64,000 nucleotides of DNA from Paragordius varius (Eukaryota; Nematomorpha): assembly GCA_964247055.1 (NCBI GenBank), contig OZ176050.1, positions 4,092,001-4,156,000 on the forward strand, given 5' to 3'. This document shows positions 36,160 through 47,640 of the stretch, one piece after another. Both the position numbers and the translations under genes were made by a program. The notes below the pieces were generated by a model. That model made no database searches and was not told the DNA's origin. It saw nothing but the letters and a program-made list of their open reading frames with translations. How positions within the stretch are numbered: the stretch's first letter is position 1; each line of letters begins with the position of its first letter.

Positions 36160-38556
36160 ATGTTTTCAACATTAATTTTTAAAAGGGCCTTCCACAACGT
36201 TGTGATTATCGGTGGTGGTTTGATGGGTTCAGGAATCGCTCAAGTTTTTTTTATAATAAATAGAGGCTAATGCATTAGCTCGATATAAAGTATTTTTGCT
36301 TGAAAAAAATGAAGAAATTTTAATTCAGGCTCAAAAGAGAATTAATACAAACATTCAAAAAATGGGGAAGAAAAAATTAACCGAACAGGCATTCTTTTTT
36401 ATAATATCCAGAGTGACGTAGATAAATTTGTAACACAATTAATGAACCAAATTACTTTTAAATATACCCTTTCCGACATTCCCGAAAATAGTGATTTGGT
36501 TATAGAAGCTATTGCTGAAAATGTAGATATCAAAAAACAGTTATTCAAAGAATTGGATTTGCGAATTAATAAGTATGATATAGTGTCAATATATATTGTA
36601 GAAATGCAGTTTTTGCCAGCAATACCTCATCATTCTCTATTAATGAAATCGCCTCAGCATGTCCTTCACGTGTTCATCGTTTTGTTGGATTGCATTTTTT
36701 TAATCCAGTTACTGTTATGAAATTAGTTGAAGTATAGATTAATTTTTTAAAATTTTTCTAATTGGATGATAACCATTTTATTTGTTTTATTAATAATACC
36801 TGAACATTGCGAGTTTTTTTAAAAATATTACTAGATAAAAATATTATTAGTTTAAAGTTTTATTTGTTTTTTCTTGCTATTAGCCAATAATAATTCTTTT
36901 TGTTAAAGCTATTTGACAGCTTTTAATTAAAACTAGCAATATTGTATATGAACAATCAAATATACCACTTTATGTTTAAATACATACTTTATGCAATAGC
37001 TGTTTGGGACTGCATTTAAATAATATTTTTTTCTTCACAGATAATTTTGCTGGATAAAAACGAAAAGAATTTGGGTTCACGCATGGTCAAGTATGTTAAG
37101 TCATTAGGAAAAGAGCCAGTACTTTGCAAAGTAAACAATACTATTTTTCCAAAATAATAGGTTGTTTCGTAATTATTTTTTTAACAATAAATATACGCTT
37201 CAAACCCCTAGTTATTTACACCGTAATTATTTGAAAATCACATATGCAAACACCTTATCAAATTTTAAATTAAAATTACGAGAAAATGAATAAATTTGGT
37301 TACCTTACGTAAAATTAAATACCATACCAATTTTTATTATTTTTAATTGCCCAAAGTTATAATGTAACGCTAAGTGCGTGTAAATCATAATTTAAATACC
37401 TTTAATAAAATAATTTTTTTAAAAAAATACCAAATTATGCGTTGATATAAATATGAACGTTGTTTTGTTTTTAGGACACACCTGGATTTATTGTGAACCG
37501 CTTACTTATACCATATCTAATGCAAGCCATACTTATGTACGAACGAGGTAAATACTATTTTATTTTTTATGTTTATATGGTTCACATCTATTTTTGTTTT
37601 GTAATATGATTGCTAATAATTAAAAAATTTATACCAGCGCAAAAAATACGATAAAGTTTATCCCTACCTTAGTAAATAAAAATTAAGCGTGCTATCAATT
37701 TACATTCGCAGCCCAAAACGAAGGGTTATATTAAAAAAATATAAAATTATTGTTAAAAAATATTAATAGTTTTACCATTTTGTCTCTATTAATCTGTATT
37801 GAATAAAAATTTATTAATAAACATTCGTGTCTTGAGAATTTTGAAAATTCTCTACCTTAGCATATCATACTCAAATTGCAAAATTTTATTTAAAATAGTA
37901 TAAAAGTTTCAATATCTATCTATATATATAATTTTAGTAATGATGTGTAAAGAATCGCAATTTTATTTAGGAGATGCTACAAAAGAGGACATTGATCAAG
38001 CGATGAAACTTGGCGCTGGCTATCCCATGGGCCCATTTGAACTGCTAGATTATGTGGGATTGGATACGGCTAAATCAATTTTAGACGGTTATAATTTTAA
38101 CATTTATTAAAAAAATTAAATTAATGAATGAGTTTTTGGTTTTGTGTGTAGGAACAACAATAATTTTTATTTTTTTAATCCTTAAGGATGCTAAAAAAAT
38201 ATGATATTTTAAGTAAAATTGTAAGAAAACGTAATAATATATTTGCAAAGGTCAGTCATACCTTTTTAAATCTCATTTTTTTGAGATAACCTTTTGTTTT
38301 TGGATCGAATGAGGAATACATATATAAGTTACTAACATTTTCAATTAAAATATTTGCCTAATTTTTACATTTTATCTTTCTAATTACCATTTTACTGTAT
38401 TAGACCATTGTACTATTACTCATTTTAATTTTTTTAGGTTGGCGTAAAAAATATCCGAACGATTCATTATTTTCAGCCACATCTCCTCTACTTGATAATT
38501 TGATTGCTCAAAAGAAATTAGGCAAAAAATCTGGTTCTGGATTTTATGAATACTAA
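36160..38556 (+). CDS. HADH: mitochondrial 3-hydroxyacyl-CoA dehydrogenase
   Basis: Eight exons: 36160-36243, 36266-36388, 36412-36572, 36602-36731, 37041-37130, 37475-37547, 37971-38087, 38438-38556; 298 aa, TAA stop. The first three introns are 22, 23 and 29 nt; the second has a GC donor (GC-AG). [13 protein letters not shown] is a short mitochondrial-type presequence. [13 protein letters not shown] (about 16-28) is the NAD-binding loop. NTSSFSINE, then GLHFFNPV with catalytic His154 and Glu166 (spaced 12 apart, as in the human enzyme), form the active site. The C-terminal helical domain has [16 protein letters not shown] and [20 protein letters not shown]. The enzyme oxidises L-3-hydroxyacyl-CoA to 3-ketoacyl-CoA with NAD+ in beta-oxidation, in the mitochondrial matrix. 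Length fits the family (human 314). An AATAAA lies at 38,764. The 22-nt intron needs its distal AG (36,264-36,265) to keep frame. Confidence 0.93.
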
Positions 38557-38884
38557 TAACAATTTTTTTGTGCTATATGAGCATTTTTTGTCATTCCATT
38601 ATTTTTCAGTATTACGATATATATATTACCACGCCTCATTTGATTTGTGATCACTCCAAATTTATTATTTTGTGAAATCTAGCTTTATTATATAGAATTA
38701 TGAATATATTTACGGAATAGATTTTTCTATAATATATTTCCTGTATTTTTCATTTTGATCTAAAATAAAATTTTAAAAAAATTAAGGTGTAATATTTTTA
38801 TAACAGCTTTTAGATGAATGACCTTTGCCTCATTTTATATTAGAACTCATAAAAAAGACATTTATTTAATGGAAATGACAAACA

Positions 38885-39480
38885 TTTTTATCAGGATTTT
38901 ACAATGATTCCAACCATACAAATTTATTGCATACTCATGATAATATTCTTCATGGTTTTGTACTTGAGGCAAGACTTTACGGATTATATGCCTTTATAAA
39001 AGATTATGCGCAGATGATCTCTTAATTACTACTAAGAAAATATTAACATGGTTGACTCAACTACAAAAATACGTTCTACAAATCAATACAAACAAAATCA
39101 AAATTATAATTACAGGTTTTGATTACAATCCTGTCAAGTTCTCTTAACCAGTGTGCGCACAGAGATATGACTCAACTCAGTTTGTTGCACATAATGCAAA
39201 CAAAATTAATGATAATAAATTTACTTTTTTTACCAAGTGCTTTATCCATACCACTGTCAATTAATCCTCCTATATTTTTGATGGGTTAAACCAGAAGTCA
39301 TAACACTTGGCGATTATATATCATCTGATGGTGGCTAAGGGATCCTCATTCATAAAATTAAACTAGGATGTACTGAATTTAATCAACTAAAATATACTTT
39401 AACTAAAAAATTGAGCTATAAAATAGCAACAGAATTAAACAGGCTTAATAGAGCTAAAATTATATACTGATATCTGCAAT
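38885..39480 (+). mobile_element. LINE reverse-transcriptase relic
   Basis: Around 39,000 the frame reads ADDLLITTKKILTWLTQLQK, continuing into NTNKIKIIITGF, which is reverse-transcriptase motif C (YADD, with the Tyr/Ala in a shifted frame) and the following palm region. Further on, LGDYISSDGG and KIATELNRLNRAKIIY match the thumb region of non-LTR elements. Stops and frame changes interrupt it and only this part of the ORF remains. The family within LINEs (YADD is common to CR1, RTE and R2-like groups) cannot be fixed from 200 residues. Confidence 0.6.
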
Positions 39481-39734
39481 GATCTTGATAATATCAATAA
39501 AGAAATATAACCCATATCTCTGTTCATTCAACGAAACCCCTTACGCTAATATGGATCCATAATACGCATGAATTCAGATAATTTGATGCAAAAAAACATT
39601 TTAAATCCGAAATCGTATAAATCAATCTTTTTCCAATACCTATACTAAATTTATATTATTGATTATATGCCATAAAATTACATCAATACACAGAGAATTT
39701 TGTAAAATACAGATTTTTGTGATAAATTGTTTTT

Positions 39735-40046
39735 TGACTTGTCTCGCAAATTTTTGTCATGGCTTGTCTAGAAAAGAGCTAGCTCATTTTTAAAGAAAAT
39801 TTGGGATTTTTGGAGCCTATATTTCAAAATTAAAATTTAAATATTGTTTTGCACTTGATGGTTTTTACATATTTTTGGAATGAAGCATTTAGCTTTCATT
39901 AAAAAAATTTATTTAAATAATGTGCACAAAATTGCCATTTTCTGATATGGAGCACTCACCATAAAAGTGATAATAACTTTCTTATGTCATTTTATGTGCC
40001 AAATCCGAAAGCACCATGCTACTCCTGATACATTTTCCTAATATAT
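39735..40046. repeat. F-type foldback repeat, right half only, copy 2
   Basis: GGAATGAAGCATTTAGCTTT, TTGCCATTTTCTGATATGGA and AGCACCATGCTACTCC, then GATACATTTTCC, match the right half of the F copy at 30,757. Its right end directly abuts a TACC-B element, as copy 1 does. Confidence 0.45.
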
Positions 40047-40197
40047 ATACCATTTCCCAGCCAAAAAACGTTTTTCATTCAATCCAAACGATTTCCCAGT
40101 CAATCGATACATTTTCCCAGTCAGTTGAAACGTTTCAGTCAATCGAAACATTATCCCAGCCAATAAAGCGGTTTTATTTATAAAAAATAACAAGATA

Positions 40198-40735
40198 TAC
40201 CATTTTCACTTCAAGAGTGTCGAACACTTCAAGGTCCTTGAACATTTCAAGTTGGCGCTTGAACCATTCAAGTTGGTCCTTTAACACTTCAAGTTGGTCC
40301 TTTGACTCTTTTATTTTATAGTTTTATCGATCAAATCGTATATCATTCATCTATTTTATCGTTTTTAACCTATTTTCTATTATTAACTTTTTAAATCAAT
40401 ATCAAATTTAAAGTTATTGAGAAACCGTATATCCTTATTAATTTTTAAAATTTTAAACATAAATAAGATTTTAAAACGTAATTAAAAAATATATGCTTGG
40501 GTTTTATATTTTACAATGTTTCATGAAATATATCTGAAAGTTAATAATTTTGTTAAATTGGATAAAATTAGAAAAATTGGGTTTGAATAAAATTTTTTAT
40601 TTTCATATGAATAATTATATAATAAATAAAGAAAATGATGTTAATTAAAATAAAAAAATACATGCAAAGATTATGGTTATATTAAAATTTAAATAAGGAC
40701 CAACTAGAAGTTTCAAGGACGAACGTAAATAACTT
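40198..40735. mobile_element. TACC-C element inside TACC-B
   Basis: It begins TACCATTTTCACTTC and continues with 21-bp units whose core is TTCAAGTTGGTCCTTTGA (40,229-40,310). The right end is worn: AAGGACCAACTAGAAGTTTC near 40,695 is the inverse unit, and host-element sequence resumes with ATAACTTAACCATTATC. The interruption point is precise when compared with TACC-B copy 1. Confidence 0.65.
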
Positions 40736-40982
40736 AACCATTATCCGCAATATAAAGATATTATTTTTTATAAAAATACAATTATTAAATGGAAATTTTT
40801 CTTGTATTATCCAATACACAATCATTAATGACGTATTCTTTTAAAGTTGTATTTTATTAACTGGATGAGTATTTTATGGAATTTGAGATATTTCTGATAA
40901 AATATTTAATAATTATTTTATTTTATGGTTCGCATTAATCGGGGCTAACTTATAAAATCTTTAATTTCAATATAATTAAATA

Positions 40983-41212
40983 TACCATTTTTATTGGTCA
41001 GGTAAATTTTGGATTTCAAACATGTCAAGTTTGTCGATACTGTCGGGAAAAAATTTCTTAACAAATATTGGACATAAAATATTTTTGACAAAATATTAAA
41101 TAAAAGAAGATATTTGAGTAGAGGATAATACATTTTATAAATTAGGTTAAAGTTGTATATGTTTAAAATTCGATTTGAAGTATGAAATGACCAATTTGGG
41201 ATGAAAATGGTA
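40983..41212. mobile_element. TACC-D element, copy 2, inside TACC-B
   Basis: It begins TACCATTTTTATTGGTCA and ends TGGGATGAAAATGGTA. It is shorter than copy 1 because it lacks the nested hAT MITE. Confidence 0.65.
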
Positions 41213-41929
41213 GATATTTTTAAACTTCATTAAAACTATAGATTTTAGAGGTTAACCCCGAATATTGATGTAAAATAATAAAACTATTATTTTCTTAAAA
41301 ATATCTTGAAAACCATAAATTCAGTTAATATATAGCTATTAAAGAATAAGTCATTAATGATTGTGTATTGGATTATATAGGAAAAATTGTCATCCAATAA
41401 TGTGTTCTTATAAATAATAAGATTCTAATATTACGCTTAAGTTATTTATATCTTGTTTTAATATTTATCATCAAAAATAAAACCGTTTTTATTGACTGGG
41501 AAAATGTTTGGATTAACTGGGAAAACGTTTTGATTGACTGGAAAAACGTTTTTATTGACCGGGACGTTTCGATTGACTGGGAAAATGTGTCGATTAACTG
41601 GGGAATCGTTTCGATTGACTGGGAAAACATTTCTTTGGCAGGGAAATGGTATATTTCATCAGGTTTTTTGTGGACAATGTGTCATCTGTAGTTTGTGATA
41701 TATTTTAGTGTTTTGGAATAAATCATCTGGTCACCAATAATAGTCTAAATATAAAAATGTCCGCAATACCTTTTGAGCAGGGCTGATTACCCTTTCGGCA
41801 TATATGAGCCGGATATTTGGTTTGACAGATAGAATGGTTTGATTGCAGAGTCGGGATATTTTTATAATTTCCATATAATAAAATAAATAAACTTTTACTT
41901 TTTAAATCACTCGTTGAAAATGTGTTAGT

Positions 41930-43215
41930 ATTTGATGATAAATATTTACATAAATTTTGTTAATGGTAGGCGCATAAATTACTATGGTTTGCATTGTGTA
42001 ATGCTCCCTTACGAACTCAAATGTATGATAGCAAACGCAAACCATGCAAGACTTGACTCTGACGAGACTGCTTGCCATTACGTGGGACAATCACATCTCG
42101 GCAAGCAATGTTGGAGCCGCTGATATTCGAGTAGTCTGGTTACCAATCTCCGGCATATCTTTTGGCCAGAGGTGAGAGGACTTCAAAGCAAGGTCAACGG
42201 CTATTTATCCCGGGTTAGTCTCTCAATTAATGGTAAAGCTGAAACATGGTGGCACGAAGGGGTAACGTTGACACTTGTGATGTCTAATATCTCCAAAATT
42301 GGTCTACTTCAAAGGCCATACTCATTTAGAAGCAATTGAAGACCCCTTTTACAAGATAAGATCTTAAAATGACTTTACATATGACTCAACATAAAACCAT
42401 TGACTATATTTTGAGGAGTAAGGACCAAATTGTTTGTAGGTTATTTAGAATCAAATATTCTTTTACATACCTAACAGGGTGAAATTATTTTAATAGACAT
42501 ATAATATATATATATAAGCTTATTAACCATACGAACTTACATTAAGACACCTAACATAACGGCATTATGTATGTGATAATAACATCAAACATAATCAGAG
42601 ATGTCTCTTCGCTCTAAAACTCCATGCGTTACGGGTAGGTAGGGAATGCTTTGACGGCAGGTGGCCGTTGATCTTCATTCGCTACGCCCTTTACTTGTAG
42701 ATTGTCAAGATTCCCACAGTTGCGGATGTCACCGTCTAACAGCTGACTCGCTATTCGGACCGAGTTCGGCTCGTCAATAATCTACTGCAGCCACTAGCAC
42801 AAGGTTGAACAACCCGAATAATATTTTCGCGTGACTTACGGTTACATGTATCGCCGGCTACCTCAATTCCTGGAACTGGGATATATGAATGCAATCCAAC
42901 TGCTTGTAATAAACGACTTTGCTTTAACCGTGTGGTGTAGAGTGGGATTCGACACAAACTTTAACTCTTTTGTGCGGCAAAGGGAGGATTCTGTGTTTAA
43001 ATGGTATCCCACTTGGATTTTTTGTTTGCACATATGCCGGCCGAATTCCAACTGACCGAAAAGCAGAACTCATGGGCTTAAAATGGGTAATATATTTAGC
43101 TTAAATTGATTCAAGTGTCGAATGCTTGAAACAAGATTATGTTCGCTCGAATAATCCAACGGTCGTTCCGGACATCATTGCACAATTGGATAAGCGTAAA
43201 GATATATCAGGTTTT
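41930..43215 (+). pseudogene. decayed SETDB1-type histone H3K9 methyltransferase
   Basis: The block is markedly GC-richer than its flanks. From 42,700 it reads, in shifting frames, VDCQDSHSCGCHRLTADSL (pre-SET cysteines; SETDB1 has CRDKSKCACHQLTI), GYMYRRLPQFLELG (SETDB1 GYQYKRLEECLPTG), IYECNPTACNKRLCFNRVV (SETDB1 VYECNKRCKC and TNRLVQ) and NGIPLGFFVCTYAGRIPTD (SETDB1 IAKGSFVCIYAGKILTD), then ELMGL, with DSSVECLKQDY further on. At least three frame changes and several stops break it, and the catalytic C-terminal SET half is absent. The 42,000-42,330 part (LGKQCWSR, KAETWWHEGV) may be Tudor-domain remains. The intact family silences transposons by H3K9 trimethylation. No introns are evident across this stretch, but a retrocopy cannot be told from a decayed exon. 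Confidence 0.6.
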
Positions 43216-44650
43216 AACTTAAAAATAATTTATTTATTGACAAATAAAAAAAAGTTTTCAACTGCATTCATGCGTTAAATGTGTTTGGTGATCGTAATTA
43301 TTCCATTACTTTTATTTTAAAGTATAATTTAATTTAAACAATAAATAATTTTCAAAAATTGAATTAGTAGGTTTAAGCGCTAGGAAGGTTTCGGCCCCCA
43401 TCCATATATTTGCAAATTAAAAGCTCGACTGAAGAAATATTAAAAATTGGATCGATTGTGATCGTCGGATTTATTAATGATAGTTTTCTAGTTTATAATT
43501 TGATGGGTATACCCGTTTTCTAAATATTTTTACCAGATAACATTTTATACTTTTATAATCGCAGCTAAAACTAAACTTAACAATTATCTAAATAACATAG
43601 ACGCTGAAAATGTTATTTAAATTGTAGGATTTTGTGGATATTACTTCTAGATTAAAAACCCACCCTATTTTTATAGTTTTAATATTATTTTGAAAATTTA
43701 AATACCTCCTCAAAATTTGCAAATAAAATTATTTATCTTTTTCGCTCTAATCTATTAATTATAATTATTGTAAATGATGGAGAATATTGACGTTAAAACA
43801 TAACATTGATTGTTGATAGTTTATTTACATTTTTTTTAAAACAATCATTATATCCGTACAAAATCTTAAATTTAATTAAACACCCGAAATAATATTTATA
43901 TAAAAAACAGTAATGCTTTCGAATATCAACTCTAATTGAGTATCACATGCCTAACTTTTAAAAACCTCCAAAGAATCATATAGACTTGGTATCGACCAAA
44001 GCCCACTCTAATATAGTATTTTTAATCTATTTCAAAACGTCTATCAATATGCTTATGTGTAATTCAATTATTACATATTTACGATATTTTTTTATGAATT
44101 CTGTGTAATTTAAAACTATTCCGTAAAAGATTTTTCATGATGGAAATATACAATTTAGATTCGAATGAAACGAAAAGAATCCTTTTAATAATAACTATAG
44201 GAACCCAGTTTATTGGGTTATATTTTATTTAATTATCAAATGCATTGTCACTATAATTCCTTTATTTCTTCTATAAATTTATTGGTAACTCATATATGAA
44301 ATACAAATTTAACCTCGAAAAATCTGAATTAACCTTTGAACAACCCAATTTACCCTAAAATATGTGTTAAATTTATATATTTTTATATTTTAAAAAATGA
44401 AATTTTATTTAATGTTAGGGTATGAAAAAATGATAAACTATGCCATAGAGAAATAATTTATATTAATGGATGGGATGGTATATTTTTGATATTTAACACC
44501 GTAAAATTTTACCTATAAAGTTGTATATGCTTGTAGATTTAACACTTTGATTAAAGATTTAGGTCATTTTTTTGTTAAAGATCTGTTGATAAACATTTTT
44601 TATTCAATTCCTAATATATTATAAATTTGTGATAGAACTTGTTGGAATAA
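43216..44650. other. AT-rich spacer with a decayed TACC-A copy
   Basis: No gene is seen. At about 44,294-44,488 sequence related to the TACC-A core is recognisable (CTTTGAACAACCCAATTTAC, CATAGAGAAATAATTTATAT, GGGATGGTATAT), but it has lost its left terminus. Confidence 0.4.
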
Positions 44651-44657
44651 TCTTTTC

Positions 44658-44920
44658 TTATTATATATGGAATCAATCAGCAAAAATTATATAATTTATT
44701 ATAATATAATATTTCGATTACTACAAGTAATCTTTGTCAAACGAAAAAATAAAATTAAAATATAAACTAAAATTTAAATTATAAAGTAAAAATATTTAAT
44801 GAAACTAAAAAAACATGTGTGTATTGTTAATTTCGTTTGACAAAGATTACTTGTAGTAATCGAAATATTTATATTATAATAAATTATATAATTTTTGCTG
44901 ATTGATTCCATATATAATAA
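44658..44920. repeat. near-perfect inverted repeat with 87-bp arms
   Basis: The arms 44,660-44,746 and 44,831-44,918 are reverse complements with a single visible one-base length difference. They contain GGAATCAATCAGCAAAAATT and GATTACTACAAGTAATC (itself a small palindrome). The AT-rich loop is about 84 bp. Such identity is far above that of the other foldbacks here. Confidence 0.9.
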
Positions 44921-45509
44921 TACAATCACACTTCAGCGTAAACAATATCCAATCTTTTCTTATTTTACGTATTTATTCGAAAATAAATTTTACATGAGTC
45001 TATATTAGGATTAACCGCCAATAGTCAAACAATGAAAAGCAGAGTTTAGGACATTAATAATTAGATGCAACAAAGGAGTCAGCCTTTTCCAATGAAATTC
45101 CCCCTAACCAAATGGGAAAAGGGCTCATATCATCAAAAAGTAAAAATATTTATTAAATTGATATGGAAATGTTTGTTGATGGAATATGATATAATAATAT
45201 AAAGTTTAGAGTCTCTTTTTTCCTTTTTTATATTTAAGGGTAAGAACTTAAATTGTATCCGGACTTGTCAAGACCTTAACACTCGCCTGCCTAGGGCTGA
45301 CAGTGATGATGGTATACCTACCATACCATAACGCCTCTTTGTAATTTAATAATTTTTTAAAGTATAAATAAATATTTATAAACTTGACCTAGGTTTTAGT
45401 ACAATTCTAATTAATCATTCAAATGTTTTCCCAAATATATATACTTAAATACTAATTTCTCACGACATAGATGGACTTTGAATTTTTGAAAACTGGGAAT
45501 GTAAATAAA

Positions 45510-46565
45510 ACCTTATAATAATAAATTTAAATTTTTTATATTTAAATTTAAACAATTTATAAAAGGAGACGTCTTTTAAATATTAGAAAATTAATAAAAA
45601 TCTTAAATTAAAATTTAAATATTTTAATTGAGTTGACAATAATATTTTAATTAATATAATTTAAAAAAAAATTTCTGCTTTTATCCATTTATGAAATGTT
45701 ATTTAAAATAATATATAATGTTTTTTTGGGGACTAATATAAAATTCACCAATGTGAAAGCTCACAAATTAATTTGATAAACCGCACTATTAAAAAGCTTG
45801 AATAGAGATTCTGTTGATGATAAAATGATTGAATCATGAATTTTAATTTTTATTAATTTTTCTTCATCCTTGTTTTTCTTGAAGATTGAAAATCGAAAAT
45901 AAACGACTTAACCTCTTTTTATTAATATTGACTTTTTTGCTTTATTAATTCCTGTTTTGGGAGCGCTCTTCTGGAGAATGTAGAAATCAAAATAAGATAT
46001 CGCAAAAGGTAAATAGCAATAAACAGATTATATTCACCTTATTTTTTGGATATAAAAAGTAAACTCAAAGTTAAAAACAAATAACAACCAAGAGAGTGTT
46101 AAGGAACTATGCATTTTCGAAAGACAAATCATTTAATGGAGACTCTGGGGACCGCCAAACCCAAAGAAGCGCTCACTTCAAATATAAAAACAGAATTAAA
46201 GAAAAAATGGTCAATAATAATAGAAAGAGGTTAAGTCGTTTATTTTTAATCTTCAAGAAAAGAAACAAAGAAGAAAAAAAATTAATAAAAATTTAAGTTC
46301 ATTATTCAATCATTCTGGCATCAACAGAATCTATATCCAAGTATTACAATGGTACGGTTTTTAATTAAATTAATTGAATCGTTTTGCCACTGAATTTTAT
46401 GACATAAGTCTCTAAAAAAACATTAAAATTATTTTAAACATCATTTTATAAATGAATAAAAGCAGATTATTGCTAAAATTCTTTTCTAAAACCTCTAACA
46501 TTACAAAATTATTGTCAACTCAATTAAAATATTTAAATTTAAATTTGAGATTTTTGTTCATTTTT
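45510..46565. repeat. large foldback, arms of about 500 bp
   Basis: Mirrored blocks run from the edge inward: TTGAGTTGACAATAATATTT against ATTGTCAACTCAATT, GATTCTGTTGATG against CATCAACAGAATC, ACGACTTAACCTCTTT against AAAGAGGTTAAGTCGT, and GAGCGCTC against GCGCTC. The centre lies near 46,050. The arms differ by many substitutions, so it is old. The open frame at 46,096-46,296 falls in the right arm and is not supported as a gene. Confidence 0.65.
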
Positions 46566-47640
46566 TTATTATTTAAAAAACATGGTTATATTATAAATTT
46601 TTAACACTTTTAAAAAACACCCCAATGAGGTACATTTATACTAATAATAATCGATATGCCGGAAGTTTAATGCAACACATCTAAGTAGAACTTAGGAAAA
46701 ATAAATTTTAATAAAATGCGATTATGAGAAATTTTTAACTATTTAACCATAAACAACATAATATAGTTTAATAATATTGATATTTTATTAGATTAACTAA
46801 AAATTAATAAAAGAACTTTTTAATTTATATATATTATATTACATGGCAACAGATATCGAAAGCAATAAAGCTAAGTTTCAACGCACTCAGCCGTCGAGGA
46901 CCAATTTACCCAAGGAAAGGAAGGATAATTATAGTTAATCGAAGAAACCTTAATAAATATAAAATATGTTTCTGTATAGTTTCCAGATCCAAATCCTCAT
47001 TTATGGATTCATTTCATTTTAAGTATTAAAATATGCGTAGTCACTTGTCATGAAGTTTATTGTTTGATTATTAAATAGTAGAATTTGTTTCATTTCAAAT
47101 ATCTTGATTCCCTGTGCGTTTTATATTTTGTTTCTTATCGTCATAGCGATTCAAATATTTTTAGAATTCGTAAATTTCTACACTGCAATATAAATATACA
47201 AGAAAAATCTAAAATGTTAGGCATAAAAATTACTTTGACTCTTGCGATATATAAAATGTATCTGAAAAGCTTTTTTATACTGTATTGTATCTAATAAAAA
47301 TATCATTGTTTACAAAACCGTATTAGCTCCAATTGCCTTGTTTGATCCTCTGCTATCGATTGAAATAAAATCTATAAATATTTAAGGATGGTAATTAGCA
47401 TTTTAAAATTTTGTAGGGTTTCCTTAAGATTTTTTATTCACTTCACAAGTATTACCTTAAAAAACAAATGTTGATTTTTTAGAGTTTCCTATTATTCACT
47501 CCAAATTAAGGAATCTCTTAAAAAAAGCTTAGGAGACAGTGTTTCCTATTCTTTATTCACTCCCCCAAAGGATTTTTTATAACAAATTTCGTATTTTTTT
47601 AGCTTTAATTAATGCGTTTATATATCATAGTAATTAGATT
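46566..47640. other. AT-rich spacer
   Basis: No repeat family is recognised. One 31-codon ATG frame at 46,843-46,938 (MATDIESNKAKFQRTQPSRT) is richer in GC than its setting but has no recognised match and no neighbouring exon. Confidence 0.35.

Larger units (their letters stand above)
40048..41651. mobile_element. TACC-B element, copy 2, both ends present
   Basis: A 1,604-bp element begins TACCATTTCCCAGCC and ends GCAGGGAAATGGTA, flanked by TA. The right end carries seven consecutive 21-bp iterons (about 41,487-41,640) whose core is ATTGACTGGGAAAACGTTT. The left end carries four to five inverse units. Two other elements are nested in it: TACC-C (40,198-40,735) and TACC-D (40,983-41,212). No open frame of note is present, so it is non-autonomous. 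Confidence 0.75.

Noticed and set aside
41487-41640. CRISPR-like array
   Set aside because: The 21-bp units are directly adjacent without spacers and form the inverted ends of a transposon in animal DNA.
46096-46296. 66-codon frame in the large foldback
   Set aside because: It is Lys/Asn-rich sequence lying in the arm of an inverted repeat.
46843-46938. 31-codon ATG frame
   Set aside because: No family match, no partner exon and no repeat support; too short to call.
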